Below, one piece after another: positions 7,783 to 15,942 of a stretch of 35,281 nt of DNA. Location of the stretch: contig CAIUSP010000073.1 in NCBI GenBank assembly GCA_903901855.1, positions 1-35,281 of the forward strand, given 5' to 3'. Made by a program: the position numbers and the translations under genes. Position 1 is the stretch's first letter; each line of letters opens with the position of its first letter. Under the pieces are notes generated by a model that did no database searches, was not told the origin of the DNA, and saw only the letters and a list, made by a program, of their open reading frames with translations. The stretch comes from an uncultured bacterium. Lineage in GTDB: Bacteria; Actinomycetota; Thermoleophilia; Solirubrobacterales; 70-9.

Positions 7783-9213
7783 CTAGCGAGCACCTCGGCC
7801 GCCGAAGACGGCCGAGACCGTGCCGATCAACAGACGCAGATCTTCTCGCAGCGACCAAGAGGTGACGTAGGCATAGTCCAGCCTCAGCATGTCCTCGTGC
7901 GGGATGTCGCTGCGGCCGTAGACCTGCCACGGGCCGGTCAAGCCCGGGCGCATCTCGGAGCGCGCGTAGAAGCGGCCTTTCACAAGTTTGGCCTCATCGA
8001 GGGGGAGCGGTCTCGGGCCGACGATGCTCATCTCTCCACGCAGGACGTTCCAGAGCTGAGGGAGTTCGTCGATCGACCAGCGCCGCAAATACCTCCCGAG
8101 AGGCGTTATCCGCGGATCGTCGGAACGCTTGACGAGGATCCGATCGTTTCCGCCAGCGAGTTCCCTGTGGCCAGCTTCGGCGCCCTCGGACATGGTCCTG
8201 AACTTCAGCATCTCGAAGTGTCCCTCCGCACTGCCTTCTCGCAACTGACGGAAGATCGCCGGGCCGGGCGATCCCAGCCTCACGGCCAGACCGACGGCGA
8301 TCAGCAGAGGCGAAGCAACGAGCAACAGGACGAGCGCTGAGACCACATCCAAGCCACGCTTGATGGCGAGGGCCACGGAGTTGCTGCGGCCAAGCCTCAG
8401 CGAGACGATCGGTTGGCCCTCGAGTCGGTAGATCGACTCGACCGGAATCAGGGTGTCTGGACCGCCCGCGACCGAATCGAGGGCGATGCCTCTGGCCGAC
8501 GCCGCATCGATCAGTCCCAGCTGGGCCTCCGAGTCGAGACCGCGTGAGGCGACGATGACACGGCCTGCCCCGGTGGCCGAGACTGCCTGATCGAGCAGGT
8601 CCATCCAGTCGCGCTCCCCTGCCGCCCGCTCGAAATGGATCGATTCCTGCTCCCGCCCGTCGTGGATCGGCGTGAGTTCATCGGCTCCGCTGCCAAGCGA
8701 GAGCACTCCCGCCGGGACGAGGCCGGTCGACTGCTGCCGATCCAGCCGACGGAGAATCAGGCCGGCCTCTTCCGCCTCCCCGAAGACCAGCACACGCTGG
8801 TCGAGCGCGCCACTTCGGCGGAGCAGGAGCCGCCCGATTCCCCTCGCCAACAAGACGAGCACCACTGCGGCGATCCAGAGGACCGCCGGGGCGCGGATCT
8901 CCGTGATCCCCGAGAAGAGCGCAGAACCGACGAGCACGATGAGCCAGACCCAGGCCGTACTGATCAGGAAAACGGGGCCGATCTCGTCCGCCAGCGAGAA
9001 GTCGACCCGACGCGCCGGTAAGGCATAGAGACCTGCCGCTTGGGCCGCGGCGAACCATGCCGGCAGGAGGATGAGGAAAGGGACCAGCTGTTTGACCGGG
9101 ATGAGATCGCGGTCGGAGAAGAGGTTGACCAGTACCTCGCAACCGAAGGCGAGGCACAAGGCGAGCAGATCGCAGACGGCGAGCGCCAGGAATATACGCC
9201 GGCTCTCCCTCAC
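7783..9213 (-). CDS. Polyprenyl-phosphate sugar-phosphate transferase (WbaP/WcaJ type)
   Basis: About 476 aa. It starts a glycan by moving a sugar-1-phosphate from a nucleotide sugar to undecaprenyl phosphate on the cytoplasmic membrane face. Four N-terminal helices, a central CoA-binding-like domain and another helix lead to the C-terminal catalytic domain: KRGLDVVSALVLLL, GSPGPAIFRQLREG, FEMLKFRTM, TPLGRYLRRWSIDELPQL and MSIVGPRPLP, all hallmarks of the family. An in-frame start exists at 9369, but GTG 9213 (VRESRRIFLALAV) is preferred: it overlaps the wecG stop as GTGA and has GGAGG about 10 bases upstream. The sugar used cannot be read from sequence. Confidence 0.93.
   Translation of the reverse strand: MRESRRIFLALAVCDLLALCLAFGCEVLVNLFSDRDLIPVKQLVPFLILLPAWFAAAQAAGLYALPARRVDFSLADEIGPVFLISTAWVWLIVLVGSALFSGITEIRAPAVLWIAAVVLVLLARGIGRLLLRRSGALDQRVLVFGEAEEAGLILRRLDRQQSTGLVPAGVLSLGSGADELTPIHDGREQESIHFERAAGERDWMDLLDQAVSATGAGRVIVASRGLDSEAQLGLIDAASARGIALDSVAGGPDTLIPVESIYRLEGQPIVSLRLGRSNSVALAIKRGLDVVSALVLLLVASPLLIAVGLAVRLGSPGPAIFRQLREGSAEGHFEMLKFRTMSEGAEAGHRELAGGNDRILVKRSDDPRITPLGRYLRRWSIDELPQLWNVLRGEMSIVGPRPLPLDEAKLVKGRFYARSEMRPGLTGPWQVYGRSDIPHEDMLRLDYAYVTSWSLREDLRLLIGTVSAVFGGRGAR
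7794..7816. terminator. Inverted repeat at convergent gene ends
   Basis: CTCGGCCG (7794-7801), seven bases, then CGGCCGAG (7809-7816) is a perfect 8-bp stem. It lies inside the last codons of the sugar transferase and 13 bases after the stop of the ligase gene. No T-tract follows, so it would be a U-less hairpin at best. Coding constraint on Gly/Arg codons could also produce it. Confidence 0.3.
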
Positions 9214-10040
9214 CGGACCTGGTCCTCCGATGCCCTGCCGATCAATCTGGGTGGCTGTCTGAAGATCGCGAACACGAATCGCGGGATTATCGACAGGTAG
9301 CGCCTCCACAACCTGCGCGGCTCCTGGATCAGACGGTAGAGCCAGTGGAGTCCGAGCCTCCCGATCCAACCGGGGGCATCGCTCCTCAGTCCAGCGTGGA
9401 TGTCGAACGCCGCGCCGACGCCGATCAGGACGACCGACCCGCCGAGCTCCGGCAGATGGTTCGCCATCCAGAGTTCCTGCTTGGGCGTGGAGATGCCGAT
9501 GAATACGACCCGGGCCCCGCTGCTGGAGATCAGTTCGAGCACATCACGATCCTCGCGCTCACCGGCTTCTCGCATCGGCGGACTGTGGGTTCCGGCTACC
9601 TCCAGCCCGCCGAATCGTTCGGTCATACGATCGGCGAGCAGATCAGCCACATCAGGCTGACCGCCATAGAAGAAGACCGGCCAACCGCGTCGAGCGGCGC
9701 GTTCACACACCGCCAACATCAAGTCGGGGCCGTAGACCCGCTCGATCTCTGCGGATCCGGCGCGTTTGCCAGCCCAGACCATCGGCATCCCGTCGGGTAG
9801 ATCCATCCCCGCACCCTGAAGGGCTCGATCGACGGCCTCGTCTGCCTGAGCCTCCATCACGCCGTGGACTCCGGTCAGACAGAGGTAGCTTCGCTGACCG
9901 CCGTCGAGCCAGTTGCCGATCGCCTCCAGCGTGCGAGCCTGATCCACACAGGCGATCTCTACCCCGAGCACATCGACTCTCTCCCAGGCAGGTGCCTGCT
10001 CTCCCCCGATCCGATTCGGCCCTATGGTTCTCTCTTCCAT
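9210..10040 (-). CDS. WecG/TagA/CpsF-family glycosyltransferase
   Basis: About 276 aa. Enzymes of this family add a sugar (for example ManNAc or ManNAcA) to a lipid-linked first sugar. Visible family motifs are DVLGVEIACVD near the start, GMDLPDGMPMVWAGK, YGPDLMLAVCE, VFFYGGQPDVADLLADRM and STPKQELWMANH. The C-terminal LHWLYRLIQEPRRLWRRY is also typical. The ATG at 10040 lies in the palindrome CCATGGCC that also holds a start codon of the divergent epimerase gene. GTG 9971, with GGGAG upstream, is an alternative start just before the conserved region. It is followed by the sugar-phosphate transferase with a four-base overlap, so the two should act in sequence. Confidence 0.92.
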   Translation of the reverse strand: MEERTIGPNRIGGEQAPAWERVDVLGVEIACVDQARTLEAIGNWLDGGQRSYLCLTGVHGVMEAQADEAVDRALQGAGMDLPDGMPMVWAGKRAGSAEIERVYGPDLMLAVCERAARRGWPVFFYGGQPDVADLLADRMTERFGGLEVAGTHSPPMREAGEREDRDVLELISSSGARVVFIGISTPKQELWMANHLPELGGSVVLIGVGAAFDIHAGLRSDAPGWIGRLGLHWLYRLIQEPRRLWRRYLSIIPRFVFAIFRQPPRLIGRASEDQVR

Positions 10041-11079
10041 GGCCACGGATACAAGCAGGGATAAGCAGCAGACGGATGGCGGTGGAACCGCGCTCGTCGC
10101 TGGTGCGGGAGGTTTCATCGGGGGCTACCTCACACGCACCCTGGGAGATCTCGGGTGGAACGTCAGGGCGGTCGACTCGAAACCGATCGGGGACTGGCAC
10201 CAGATCGACCAGCGGGCAGACAGTCGGGTCCTCGACCTGTCGCTCCTCGCGAGCTGCAGAGAAGCCACCGATGGCGTGAGCCGCGTCTACGACCTGGCGG
10301 CGGACATGGGAGGGATCGGATTCATCGAGAACTACAAAGCCGACTGCATGCTCTCGGTACTGATCGGTAGCCACCTCCTGCTGGCGTCCCGCGACGCCGG
10401 GGTGGAGAGATTCTTCTTCTCGTCATCCGCTTGTGTCTACGCAGCCGACCGCCAGACCGCTCCCGACGCAACCGCGCTCGTCGAAGCCGACGCGTACCCG
10501 GCGATGCCAGAAGACGGCTACGGCTGGGAGAAGCTCTTCATCGAGCGGATGTGTCGCCACTTCAGCGAGGATTTCGAACTGGAGACGCGAGTGGCGCGGT
10601 ACCACAACGTCTACGGGCCCCACGGCTCATTCGAAGGGGGCCGCGAGAAGGCCCCGGCAGCAATCTGCCGCAAGGTGGCACAGGCGGTGATCGACGGGAC
10701 CGACACGATCGAGATCTGGGGAGACGGCGAGCAGTCGCGGAGCTTCATGTACATCGACGACTGCATCGAGGGAACCCTGCGGATAATGGACGGTGACTCG
10801 CGCGAACCGGTCAACCTCGGAAGCGCCGAGCTGGTGACGATCAACCAGTTAGTCGGTCTGGTCGAGGAGATAGCCGGTGTGAGTCTGGAGCGTGAGTACC
10901 TGACCGATGCCCCCCAGGGCGTGCGCGGCCGAAACAGCGACAACACGATGATCTCCGAGATCTATGGCTGGGAGCCGTCGATCTCGCTGCGCGACGGAAT
11001 GGAGAAGACCTACCGCTGGGTCTACGACGAGGTGACCAACTCCTCCTCGTCCGGTGCAAAACCGAGCACCCATTCATAG
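10039..11079 (+). CDS. GDP-mannose 3,5-epimerase-like NAD-dependent epimerase
   Basis: 346 aa from ATG 10039 (ATG 10024 is an alternative). It probably converts GDP-D-mannose to GDP-L-galactose and/or GDP-L-gulose using bound NAD. The Rossmann motif GAGGFIGGY is near residue 22. Further matches to GME are LAADMGGIGFI, SSSACVYA, DGYGWEKLFIERMC, RYHNVYGPHG, GGREKAPAAICRK and SFMYIDDCIEG. Cys132, Tyr161, Lys165 and Lys204 fall at a constant offset of 13 from the Arabidopsis GME catalytic residues Cys145, Tyr174, Lys178 and Lys217. No clear ribosome site is seen. It is divergent from wecG, and its 3' end overlaps the sulfotransferase 3' end by 58 bases. A bacterial glycan gene set is its context. 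Confidence 0.88.
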   Translation: MATDTSRDKQQTDGGGTALVAGAGGFIGGYLTRTLGDLGWNVRAVDSKPIGDWHQIDQRADSRVLDLSLLASCREATDGVSRVYDLAADMGGIGFIENYKADCMLSVLIGSHLLLASRDAGVERFFFSSSACVYAADRQTAPDATALVEADAYPAMPEDGYGWEKLFIERMCRHFSEDFELETRVARYHNVYGPHGSFEGGREKAPAAICRKVAQAVIDGTDTIEIWGDGEQSRSFMYIDDCIEGTLRIMDGDSREPVNLGSAELVTINQLVGLVEEIAGVSLEREYLTDAPQGVRGRNSDNTMISEIYGWEPSISLRDGMEKTYRWVYDEVTNSSSSGAKPSTHS

Positions 11080-11783
11080 GTCTCGACAGCCCGAGGGGTA
11101 TCCGGGTGGCTGCGAATAGCCCTCCCGAGATCGTCGAGGCTCTCGGAGGAGGAATCCTCATAGGTAGCGCGCGAAGCCACCCCTCGGGAGATCCTCATCT
11201 CCCGTGCCCGTCGGGAGATCTCCTCACTCGACGACACGGGGATCGCGAGGTCGGTGCCGAACCTGGCGTTGATGGCGCGCACGGTGAAGGATGGGTCGGC
11301 GACTACGCGATCGAACGGGCAGACCACCACGCCTCCTTCCTCGATAAGTGTGGAGAGCCGGCGGTGGTAGTCGGCCCAGAGCGGGACGAAGTGACGAGCC
11401 GCTGCCTGACCGCCATCGAAGACCGCCAGGGACTCGACAGCATCCCGAGGATCACGGATCACCAGCGCGGTCGGGATCCCCAACTGCGCAGCCCGCAACA
11501 CCTGCCCCTCCATATGGGTGTGATGCCCGCCGACCAGCCCGGGATTCCCATCCAAGACCGCGCAGTAAGCGAAGGTATTGGCCGAGAAGGGAAACCCCTC
11601 GACGCAGAAGTCGGACGACCGGGACACGATCTCGTCCGAGCGGAACGACTTCCATGCCTTGAGTATCGGAAGAGCCCTAGGTCGACGACCGAGGTAGCGC
11701 CGGAGCAGGCGCGTCCGATCCACCCGCGGAGCAATCTGGAGATCGGACAGCAGGGATTTCGACGGCTGTCGACTGCCAATCAC
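11022..11783 (-). CDS. Sulfotransferase-like protein
   Basis: 253 aa. It probably moves sulfate from PAPS onto a sugar hydroxyl. The 5'-phosphosulfate loop is seen as EGFPFSANTF, which departs from the usual GxPxSGTT form. The 3'-phosphate-binding motif is clear as VIRDPRDAVESL, with FDRVVADPSFTVRAINARFG further on. The enzyme lacks a signal peptide, consistent with acting in the cytoplasm on lipid-linked or nucleotide-linked sugar. It starts at GTG 11783, ten bases after the methyltransferase stop, and is the last gene of the minus-strand glycan operon. Its final 58 bases overlap the end of the epimerase gene on the other strand. The altered first loop leaves some doubt about activity. Confidence 0.75.
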   Translation of the reverse strand: MIGSRQPSKSLLSDLQIAPRVDRTRLLRRYLGRRPRALPILKAWKSFRSDEIVSRSSDFCVEGFPFSANTFAYCAVLDGNPGLVGGHHTHMEGQVLRAAQLGIPTALVIRDPRDAVESLAVFDGGQAAARHFVPLWADYHRRLSTLIEEGGVVVCPFDRVVADPSFTVRAINARFGTDLAIPVSSSEEISRRAREMRISRGVASRATYEDSSSESLDDLGRAIRSHPDTPRAVETYEWVLGFAPDEEELVTSS

Positions 11784-11793
11784 AGGCAGCTGA

Positions 11794-12810
11794 TCACCTC
11801 TCGGTGGTCTTCAACCAGATACTCGAGGGGAAGTTCCCGGTCGAAGGATCAGGAGCGATTCCCCGCTCCAATCGGCCCGGTACGAAATCCGGGATGAGCC
11901 CGACCAGCCGCTCGGGATCGGATTGGTGCATCGCGGAAAGCGAGCCGAGGACCTCGAGGCGCGGATTGCCAATCAGCAAGGCAGTCAACAGAGCAGTCTC
12001 CTGGAAGTCCCAGAAGTCGCTCAACACTTCCGGACGGTAGGCGTAGGGCAGGAAGACGTCATGAACATGGATGTAGACGCCCGGGGCCAATGCCGGTATC
12101 CCCTCGAGGTAGATCCTCACCAGCTCAGATCCGGCCTTGAGGTTGTGACTCGAGTCGATGAAGAGGATGTCACCTGGCTCGAGAAACTCGAAAGCCTCCA
12201 CCGGCAGGAGTTGACCGTGTTCGGGTGTCACCTCGACCTGCTCCAGACGAAGCAGCGGATCAGCTGCGAACGGGTCCACGCACCTGATTCGGCACGGCCC
12301 TCTGCCCTCCTCGAGATTCAGCGCCGCCGCGTCCGACATCACCGCGGTGGAGGCTCCCGATCCCAGCTCGAGGACCTTTCCGGGCGCCAGAGATCGAACC
12401 ATGCAGTGGAGGACCTCGGCTTCGATCGGTCCAAACCTGAAACTGATCCCGCGCTGTTCGACGCTCTCCACCAGAGAGGCGGCATCGACCTCCCCGATGT
12501 AGTCACGGATCGATTCCTCCAGCCAGGTGAACTGGCCCTCTGAATCCCAGTCGATGCTCCCGAGATCGATCTCTCGCCGCCACATCTCGGGGTTCTCCTC
12601 GAGCCACCGACGGCTCTGCAGGGGGGAGTAGTAGGTCACCGGTGTAAGGCTCAGCCTGACCTTGCCGAGATCGCCGGCAGGAACGGCGACCCGGTCCAGC
12701 AGGCGATTCACTGCGAACAGGAGTTGCTTGATCAGGCCAGACAAGCCAGAACTCGACGAGCCGCTGACCGCGGTCCTCGCCGCGCGATCTGTCGAGGAGC
12801 GACGGTTCAC
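11794..12810 (-). CDS. Class I SAM-dependent methyltransferase (Methyltransf_24-like)
   Basis: 338 aa. The SAM-binding motif I is GKVLELGSGASTAVMSDAA, followed by IRCVDPFAAD (motif II acid) and ILFIDSSHNLKAGSELVRIYLEGI, as in Methyltransf_24-type enzymes. The segment GVYIHVHDVFLPYAY is also typical of that group. About 120 N-terminal residues precede the fold, starting with a Ser/Arg-rich stretch. GTG 12810 overlaps the stop of the next upstream methyltransferase as GTGA. The target is unknown; its place between two other methyltransferases and a sulfotransferase suggests a glycan sugar. Confidence 0.8.
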   Translation of the reverse strand: MNRRSSTDRAARTAVSGSSSSGLSGLIKQLLFAVNRLLDRVAVPAGDLGKVRLSLTPVTYYSPLQSRRWLEENPEMWRREIDLGSIDWDSEGQFTWLEESIRDYIGEVDAASLVESVEQRGISFRFGPIEAEVLHCMVRSLAPGKVLELGSGASTAVMSDAAALNLEEGRGPCRIRCVDPFAADPLLRLEQVEVTPEHGQLLPVEAFEFLEPGDILFIDSSHNLKAGSELVRIYLEGIPALAPGVYIHVHDVFLPYAYRPEVLSDFWDFQETALLTALLIGNPRLEVLGSLSAMHQSDPERLVGLIPDFVPGRLERGIAPDPSTGNFPSSIWLKTTER

Positions 12811-13433
12811 GATCGGCCGACCGCGATCAGCGACTTGGTCGAGGGGCCAACACGCTCGCGCAGGATCTCCGCCTTCGGGAACAGACTCGAGAGATCGTTC
12901 GAAGTGAGCAGGGTTATTTCATCGTAGGGCTCGTTTCTCACTGCGAGCGGCCAGACTTTCCGCTGAAGTGTGCGGGGAAGGAACTGGTAGCCGGGAAGCA
13001 GCACGTGCGGCTCGACCGGAAACCACTTGTTGGGGGTCTGGACGAAGAACCGCGCCGCGACTCGCTGGATCTCGCTCGAGAACCTCTGCCAATCGGTCGG
13101 CAGGAGATGCTCGATCACCGAGTTCGAAAACGCGATGTCGAACTCACCGTCTGCGAAGGGAAGAGCGAGAGCATCCCCCTGTCGGTAGTAGCGATTCGGA
13201 CCGTCATAGCCCGGGAGCGAGGGATCACGATCGATCCCGACCACCTCGATGCCTGGGTCGAGATCGTTCAACCAGCCTGCGCGACCGCAACCGACATCCA
13301 GGATCCGCTCCCCCGGCCGAGGCTCCATCTGCTCGACGAACAGCCTCAGGCGCTTCTTCCTGGCTCTCACCGAAAGCGCCGAAGCCGTCCGTGCCCGAAG
13401 CCCCGGCCGGTCGTAGGTGGGAGGCGAGCTCAA
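12807..13433 (-). CDS. Class I SAM-dependent methyltransferase (Methyltransf_11-like)
   Basis: 208 aa. Motif I is ERILDVGCGRAGWLNDL, followed by VVGIDRDPS, DALALPFADGEFDIAFSNSVIEHL and ARFFVQTPNKWFPVEPH, the usual order of a ubiquinone/menaquinone-biosynthesis-type methyltransferase fold. It may methylate a glycan or a lipid head group. It starts at TTG 13433, overlapping the stop of the preceding methyltransferase as TTGA; no strong ribosome site is seen, so it may depend on coupled translation. It is the middle one of three consecutive methyltransferase genes that share little sequence with each other. Confidence 0.82.
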   Translation of the reverse strand: MSSPPTYDRPGLRARTASALSVRARKKRLRLFVEQMEPRPGERILDVGCGRAGWLNDLDPGIEVVGIDRDPSLPGYDGPNRYYRQGDALALPFADGEFDIAFSNSVIEHLLPTDWQRFSSEIQRVAARFFVQTPNKWFPVEPHVLLPGYQFLPRTLQRKVWPLAVRNEPYDEITLLTSNDLSSLFPKAEILRERVGPSTKSLIAVGRS

Positions 13434-14143
13434 TTGACCTCCCAGCAGTCACCGCGTCGGTACCACTCGACCAGCGATTGCCGGTCGACTGCGAACTCAC
13501 CCCCGAGCTGCTTTCGCCAGTCCTTGGCGATTTGATTGATGCCTGACAGGTGGATGTCGTCGAGGACGAAGGCGCAGCGCTCGGCGAGACGCGGCCCCAG
13601 ACAAGGCAGCGCCCCCCATCGCGACCATGCGGTCTCGGCCGGGCCGTCGACGATCGCGAGCTCGACCGATCGATCGGGAACGGCCACGCCAGCCATGTCG
13701 TACCAGCGCAGTGGCGCTGGCGGAGTAATCTCGCCCTGATGATCGACGAGAGGCGCATGGATCAACTCGATGCTTGCGGGACCCGGATCTCCGACCATCC
13801 GTTCGACCGTCTCGAGCCAGTCGGCGTCCTGATCGACCGATCGGATCTGGAGGGGAAGGTCGAGATTGCGCGCAAGCGCCACCAGGATCGCAGTCATCAC
13901 GCCTGATCCGAACTCGAGGATGTTCTCTCTGCGATTGATCACCACCTCGTTGCAGACCTGGCGAGCTAGATCAGGGTTTACCGAGTAGATGCTCCAGGGC
14001 AGGTACCGGTCGCCGATCAGCGGCTGGAGAGCAGACATCGAGTAGGCGGCGCCTGAGCGGCCGATGCGCCAATCGCGGATCGACAGTCGCGCGGTCCTCG
14101 GCAAGGTCGACAGGTTGGTTCGGATTCGCTCGAAAGAACTCAT
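13430..14143 (-). CDS. Class I SAM-dependent methyltransferase-like protein
   Basis: 237 aa. The SAM-binding region reads ENILEFGSGVMTAILVALAR, followed by IRSVDQDADWLETVERMVG and later VELAIVDGPAETAWSRWGALP and CAFVLDDIHLSGI, which resembles Methyltransf_24-type folds. The C-terminus (GGEFAVDRQSLVEWYRRGDCWEVN) is not recognised. It begins nine bases after the stop of the first ATP-grasp gene and ends in a four-base overlap with the next methyltransferase. The substrate is not known. Confidence 0.72.
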   Translation of the reverse strand: MSSFERIRTNLSTLPRTARLSIRDWRIGRSGAAYSMSALQPLIGDRYLPWSIYSVNPDLARQVCNEVVINRRENILEFGSGVMTAILVALARNLDLPLQIRSVDQDADWLETVERMVGDPGPASIELIHAPLVDHQGEITPPAPLRWYDMAGVAVPDRSVELAIVDGPAETAWSRWGALPCLGPRLAERCAFVLDDIHLSGINQIAKDWRKQLGGEFAVDRQSLVEWYRRGDCWEVN

Positions 14144-14152
14144 CTTGCGAGC

Positions 14153-15049
14153 CTAGGCCTTCACCGCCTTTGCTGAATAGTGGAGGCGCTCTTGGTCGGG
14201 CCAGTACGTACCGAGTTCGAAGTCGAGCGATACCGGTCTGAACGGGATCATCGCATCGCCTGTGTAGGGAGTGAGTTCGGAGAAATAGAAGTGATCGCGA
14301 TCGAGGAGAAAATCCACGCGGAGCGCGTCGAATCCTTCAGCCAGAGACTCTGCGAACCGTCCCGCCTGCTGCAGGCAGGTCGGCTTCGGGATCTCGCCAG
14401 GGTCGGAGTTGTCGAGCTGGGAACCGATCATCTCCCAGGTAGGGGAAAAGAGCACCACCAGGTGTTGATGGCCCCGACCCTGATCGAGTTGCCAGAGCGC
14501 CACCTTTCCATCGAAGACGTAGCACTTGAGGTCAGGCGGAACCACCTCTCCGCTACCCACGAATCTCTCTACGAGATAGCAGCGCTCGGCCTTGGTGTAC
14601 CCCCAGGGCCAGCGCCACGCCGAAGGGCCAAATGGCATGTCCAGCCAACCAACTGTTTGTTCCGTCAGCCGAGTTACCGAATCGAGATCGAGTTGTCCGC
14701 GCCCTTGGTGAGTCAACCCACTGGCGTTGTTCGGCTTCAGGATCCATCTCTCAGGCAGCTCGAGCCGAGTGAGTTCCCGCAAATCATCTCCTGCCCAGAT
14801 CAGCTCGGTAACAGGCAGCCGCGGGCAGCGTTGGAGTGCGAAACGTCTGGCCGCAAGCTTGTCGCAACACATGGCGATCTCGGGCCGACGATCGAAGAGG
14901 ATCCGCCAGAGAACACGTTCGTTGAAGCTTCTGGGTGGGCTCAGCCGGGGCCAGCGGTGGTGGCCGTTGAGAAACCGAAGCCTCCATGCGACACCCGGAG
15001 GCAGCCGCCTTCCAAGCGAATGCGAGACGCGCCTCAGGACTGAATTCAT
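14153..15049 (-). CDS. TupA-like ATP-grasp protein
   Basis: About 298 aa. ATP-grasp enzymes join a carboxylate to an amine or another nucleophile through an acyl phosphate. TupA is the named member, linked to teichuronopeptide synthesis in an alkaliphilic Bacillus. The conserved blocks are FNERVLWRILFDRRPEIAMC, the CDKLAAR segment, ERWILKPNNASG (ATP lysine), LVERFVGSG, DLKCYVFDGKVALWQ, LRVDFLLDRDHFYFSELT and TGDAM. An in-frame start exists at 15097, but ATG 15049 is preferred because it overlaps the upstream paralogue as ATGA. It is paralogous to the next gene. The ligated group is unknown. Confidence 0.83.
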   Translation of the reverse strand: MNSVLRRVSHSLGRRLPPGVAWRLRFLNGHHRWPRLSPPRSFNERVLWRILFDRRPEIAMCCDKLAARRFALQRCPRLPVTELIWAGDDLRELTRLELPERWILKPNNASGLTHQGRGQLDLDSVTRLTEQTVGWLDMPFGPSAWRWPWGYTKAERCYLVERFVGSGEVVPPDLKCYVFDGKVALWQLDQGRGHQHLVVLFSPTWEMIGSQLDNSDPGEIPKPTCLQQAGRFAESLAEGFDALRVDFLLDRDHFYFSELTPYTGDAMIPFRPVSLDFELGTYWPDQERLHYSAKAVKA

Positions 15050-15939
15050 CTGCCTGCCACCTCGTCGAGCGAGGGCAGGGTCCAGAAATCTCCCCACTCG
15101 CGATCGAAGCGATGGGGCATGAACCTGGTCAGGCCTGAGCCCGAGAAAAGCGTCAGCTCGCCAAACCAGATCTCGCCGTCGGCCTCATAGAGGTCTACCC
15201 GGCCGAAGTCGAGATCGCCGGAGATTGCCTCGGCGGCCTCGAAGAGCTTCGCCTTCATCTCCGGCAGCTCGACTTCGCCGATCCTCTGCTTGTTGTCGCG
15301 CACCGACAAGATCTTCCAATCCCGGTCGAGATAAGCGCGATGAGGGTCGCTGTAGCGATCGGAGCAGACCAGGATCACTTCTACGCGTCCGTGGAAGACG
15401 AAGAACTTGATGTCGGCGGGATGCCCCGACCCTGTGCCAACGAACTCCTCCACCAGCAGACCGTGCTCGGCTGCTGCCTCGCACCAGTACTGTCGAGTTC
15501 CGGCGCGGGCATTCGGTTGGTAGGGCAGATCGACCCACCCCTCTGTCTCGATCGCAAGTTCCTGAGCACGCTGCTCGCTCACCTTTCCCTCACCGAAAAT
15601 CACCCTGTGGGTCGAGTTGTTCGGTTTCAGTACCCAGCGCTCAGGCAAATCGAGTCCGACCAGATCAGCAACATCCCTCCCCTTCCAGATCGTTTCGGGC
15701 ACCCGTATCCAGGGGCATCGCTCGAGCGCCATCTGCTTGGAGGCATGTTTGTCGGAGGCGGTGACGAAGATCGGTCGCCGGTCGTAGAGGGTCCGCCAGA
15801 TCACCTTCTCGTTGAAGTCCCTGGGTTGATCGAGGTTGGGCCAGCGGCGATGATGGAGCAGGTAGCGAAGCTGCCAGACAAGCCTGTCAGGGAGTCGCTT
15901 TCCGATCTGCCGTTCTAATGGGATGAAGGGATCTCGCAT
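15046..15939 (-). CDS. TupA-like ATP-grasp protein, second copy
   Basis: 297 aa. It has the same architecture as the gene after it: LPDRLVWQLRYLLHHRRWPNLDQPRDFNEKV (read in parts), WRTLYDRRPIFVTASDKHAS, ERWVLKPNNSTH, LLVEEFVGTGSG, DIKFFVFHGRVEVI, FGRVDLYEADGEIWFGELT and SGSGLTRF. The two copies are clearly related but diverged, which argues for different substrates rather than a recent duplication. Its start lies three bases after the GT4 stop. It most likely acts on a sugar acid or an amino acid of the surface polymer; this is inference from the family and the neighbours. Confidence 0.83.
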   Translation of the reverse strand: MRDPFIPLERQIGKRLPDRLVWQLRYLLHHRRWPNLDQPRDFNEKVIWRTLYDRRPIFVTASDKHASKQMALERCPWIRVPETIWKGRDVADLVGLDLPERWVLKPNNSTHRVIFGEGKVSEQRAQELAIETEGWVDLPYQPNARAGTRQYWCEAAAEHGLLVEEFVGTGSGHPADIKFFVFHGRVEVILVCSDRYSDPHRAYLDRDWKILSVRDNKQRIGEVELPEMKAKLFEAAEAISGDLDFGRVDLYEADGEIWFGELTLFSGSGLTRFMPHRFDREWGDFWTLPSLDEVAGR

Positions 15940-15942
15940 GCC

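Noticed and set aside
6488-7930. Minus-strand open frame of 480 codons
   Set aside because: It is antisense to the ligase gene, which has clear membrane helices and Wzy_C motifs; the other frame is Arg/His/Gln-rich.
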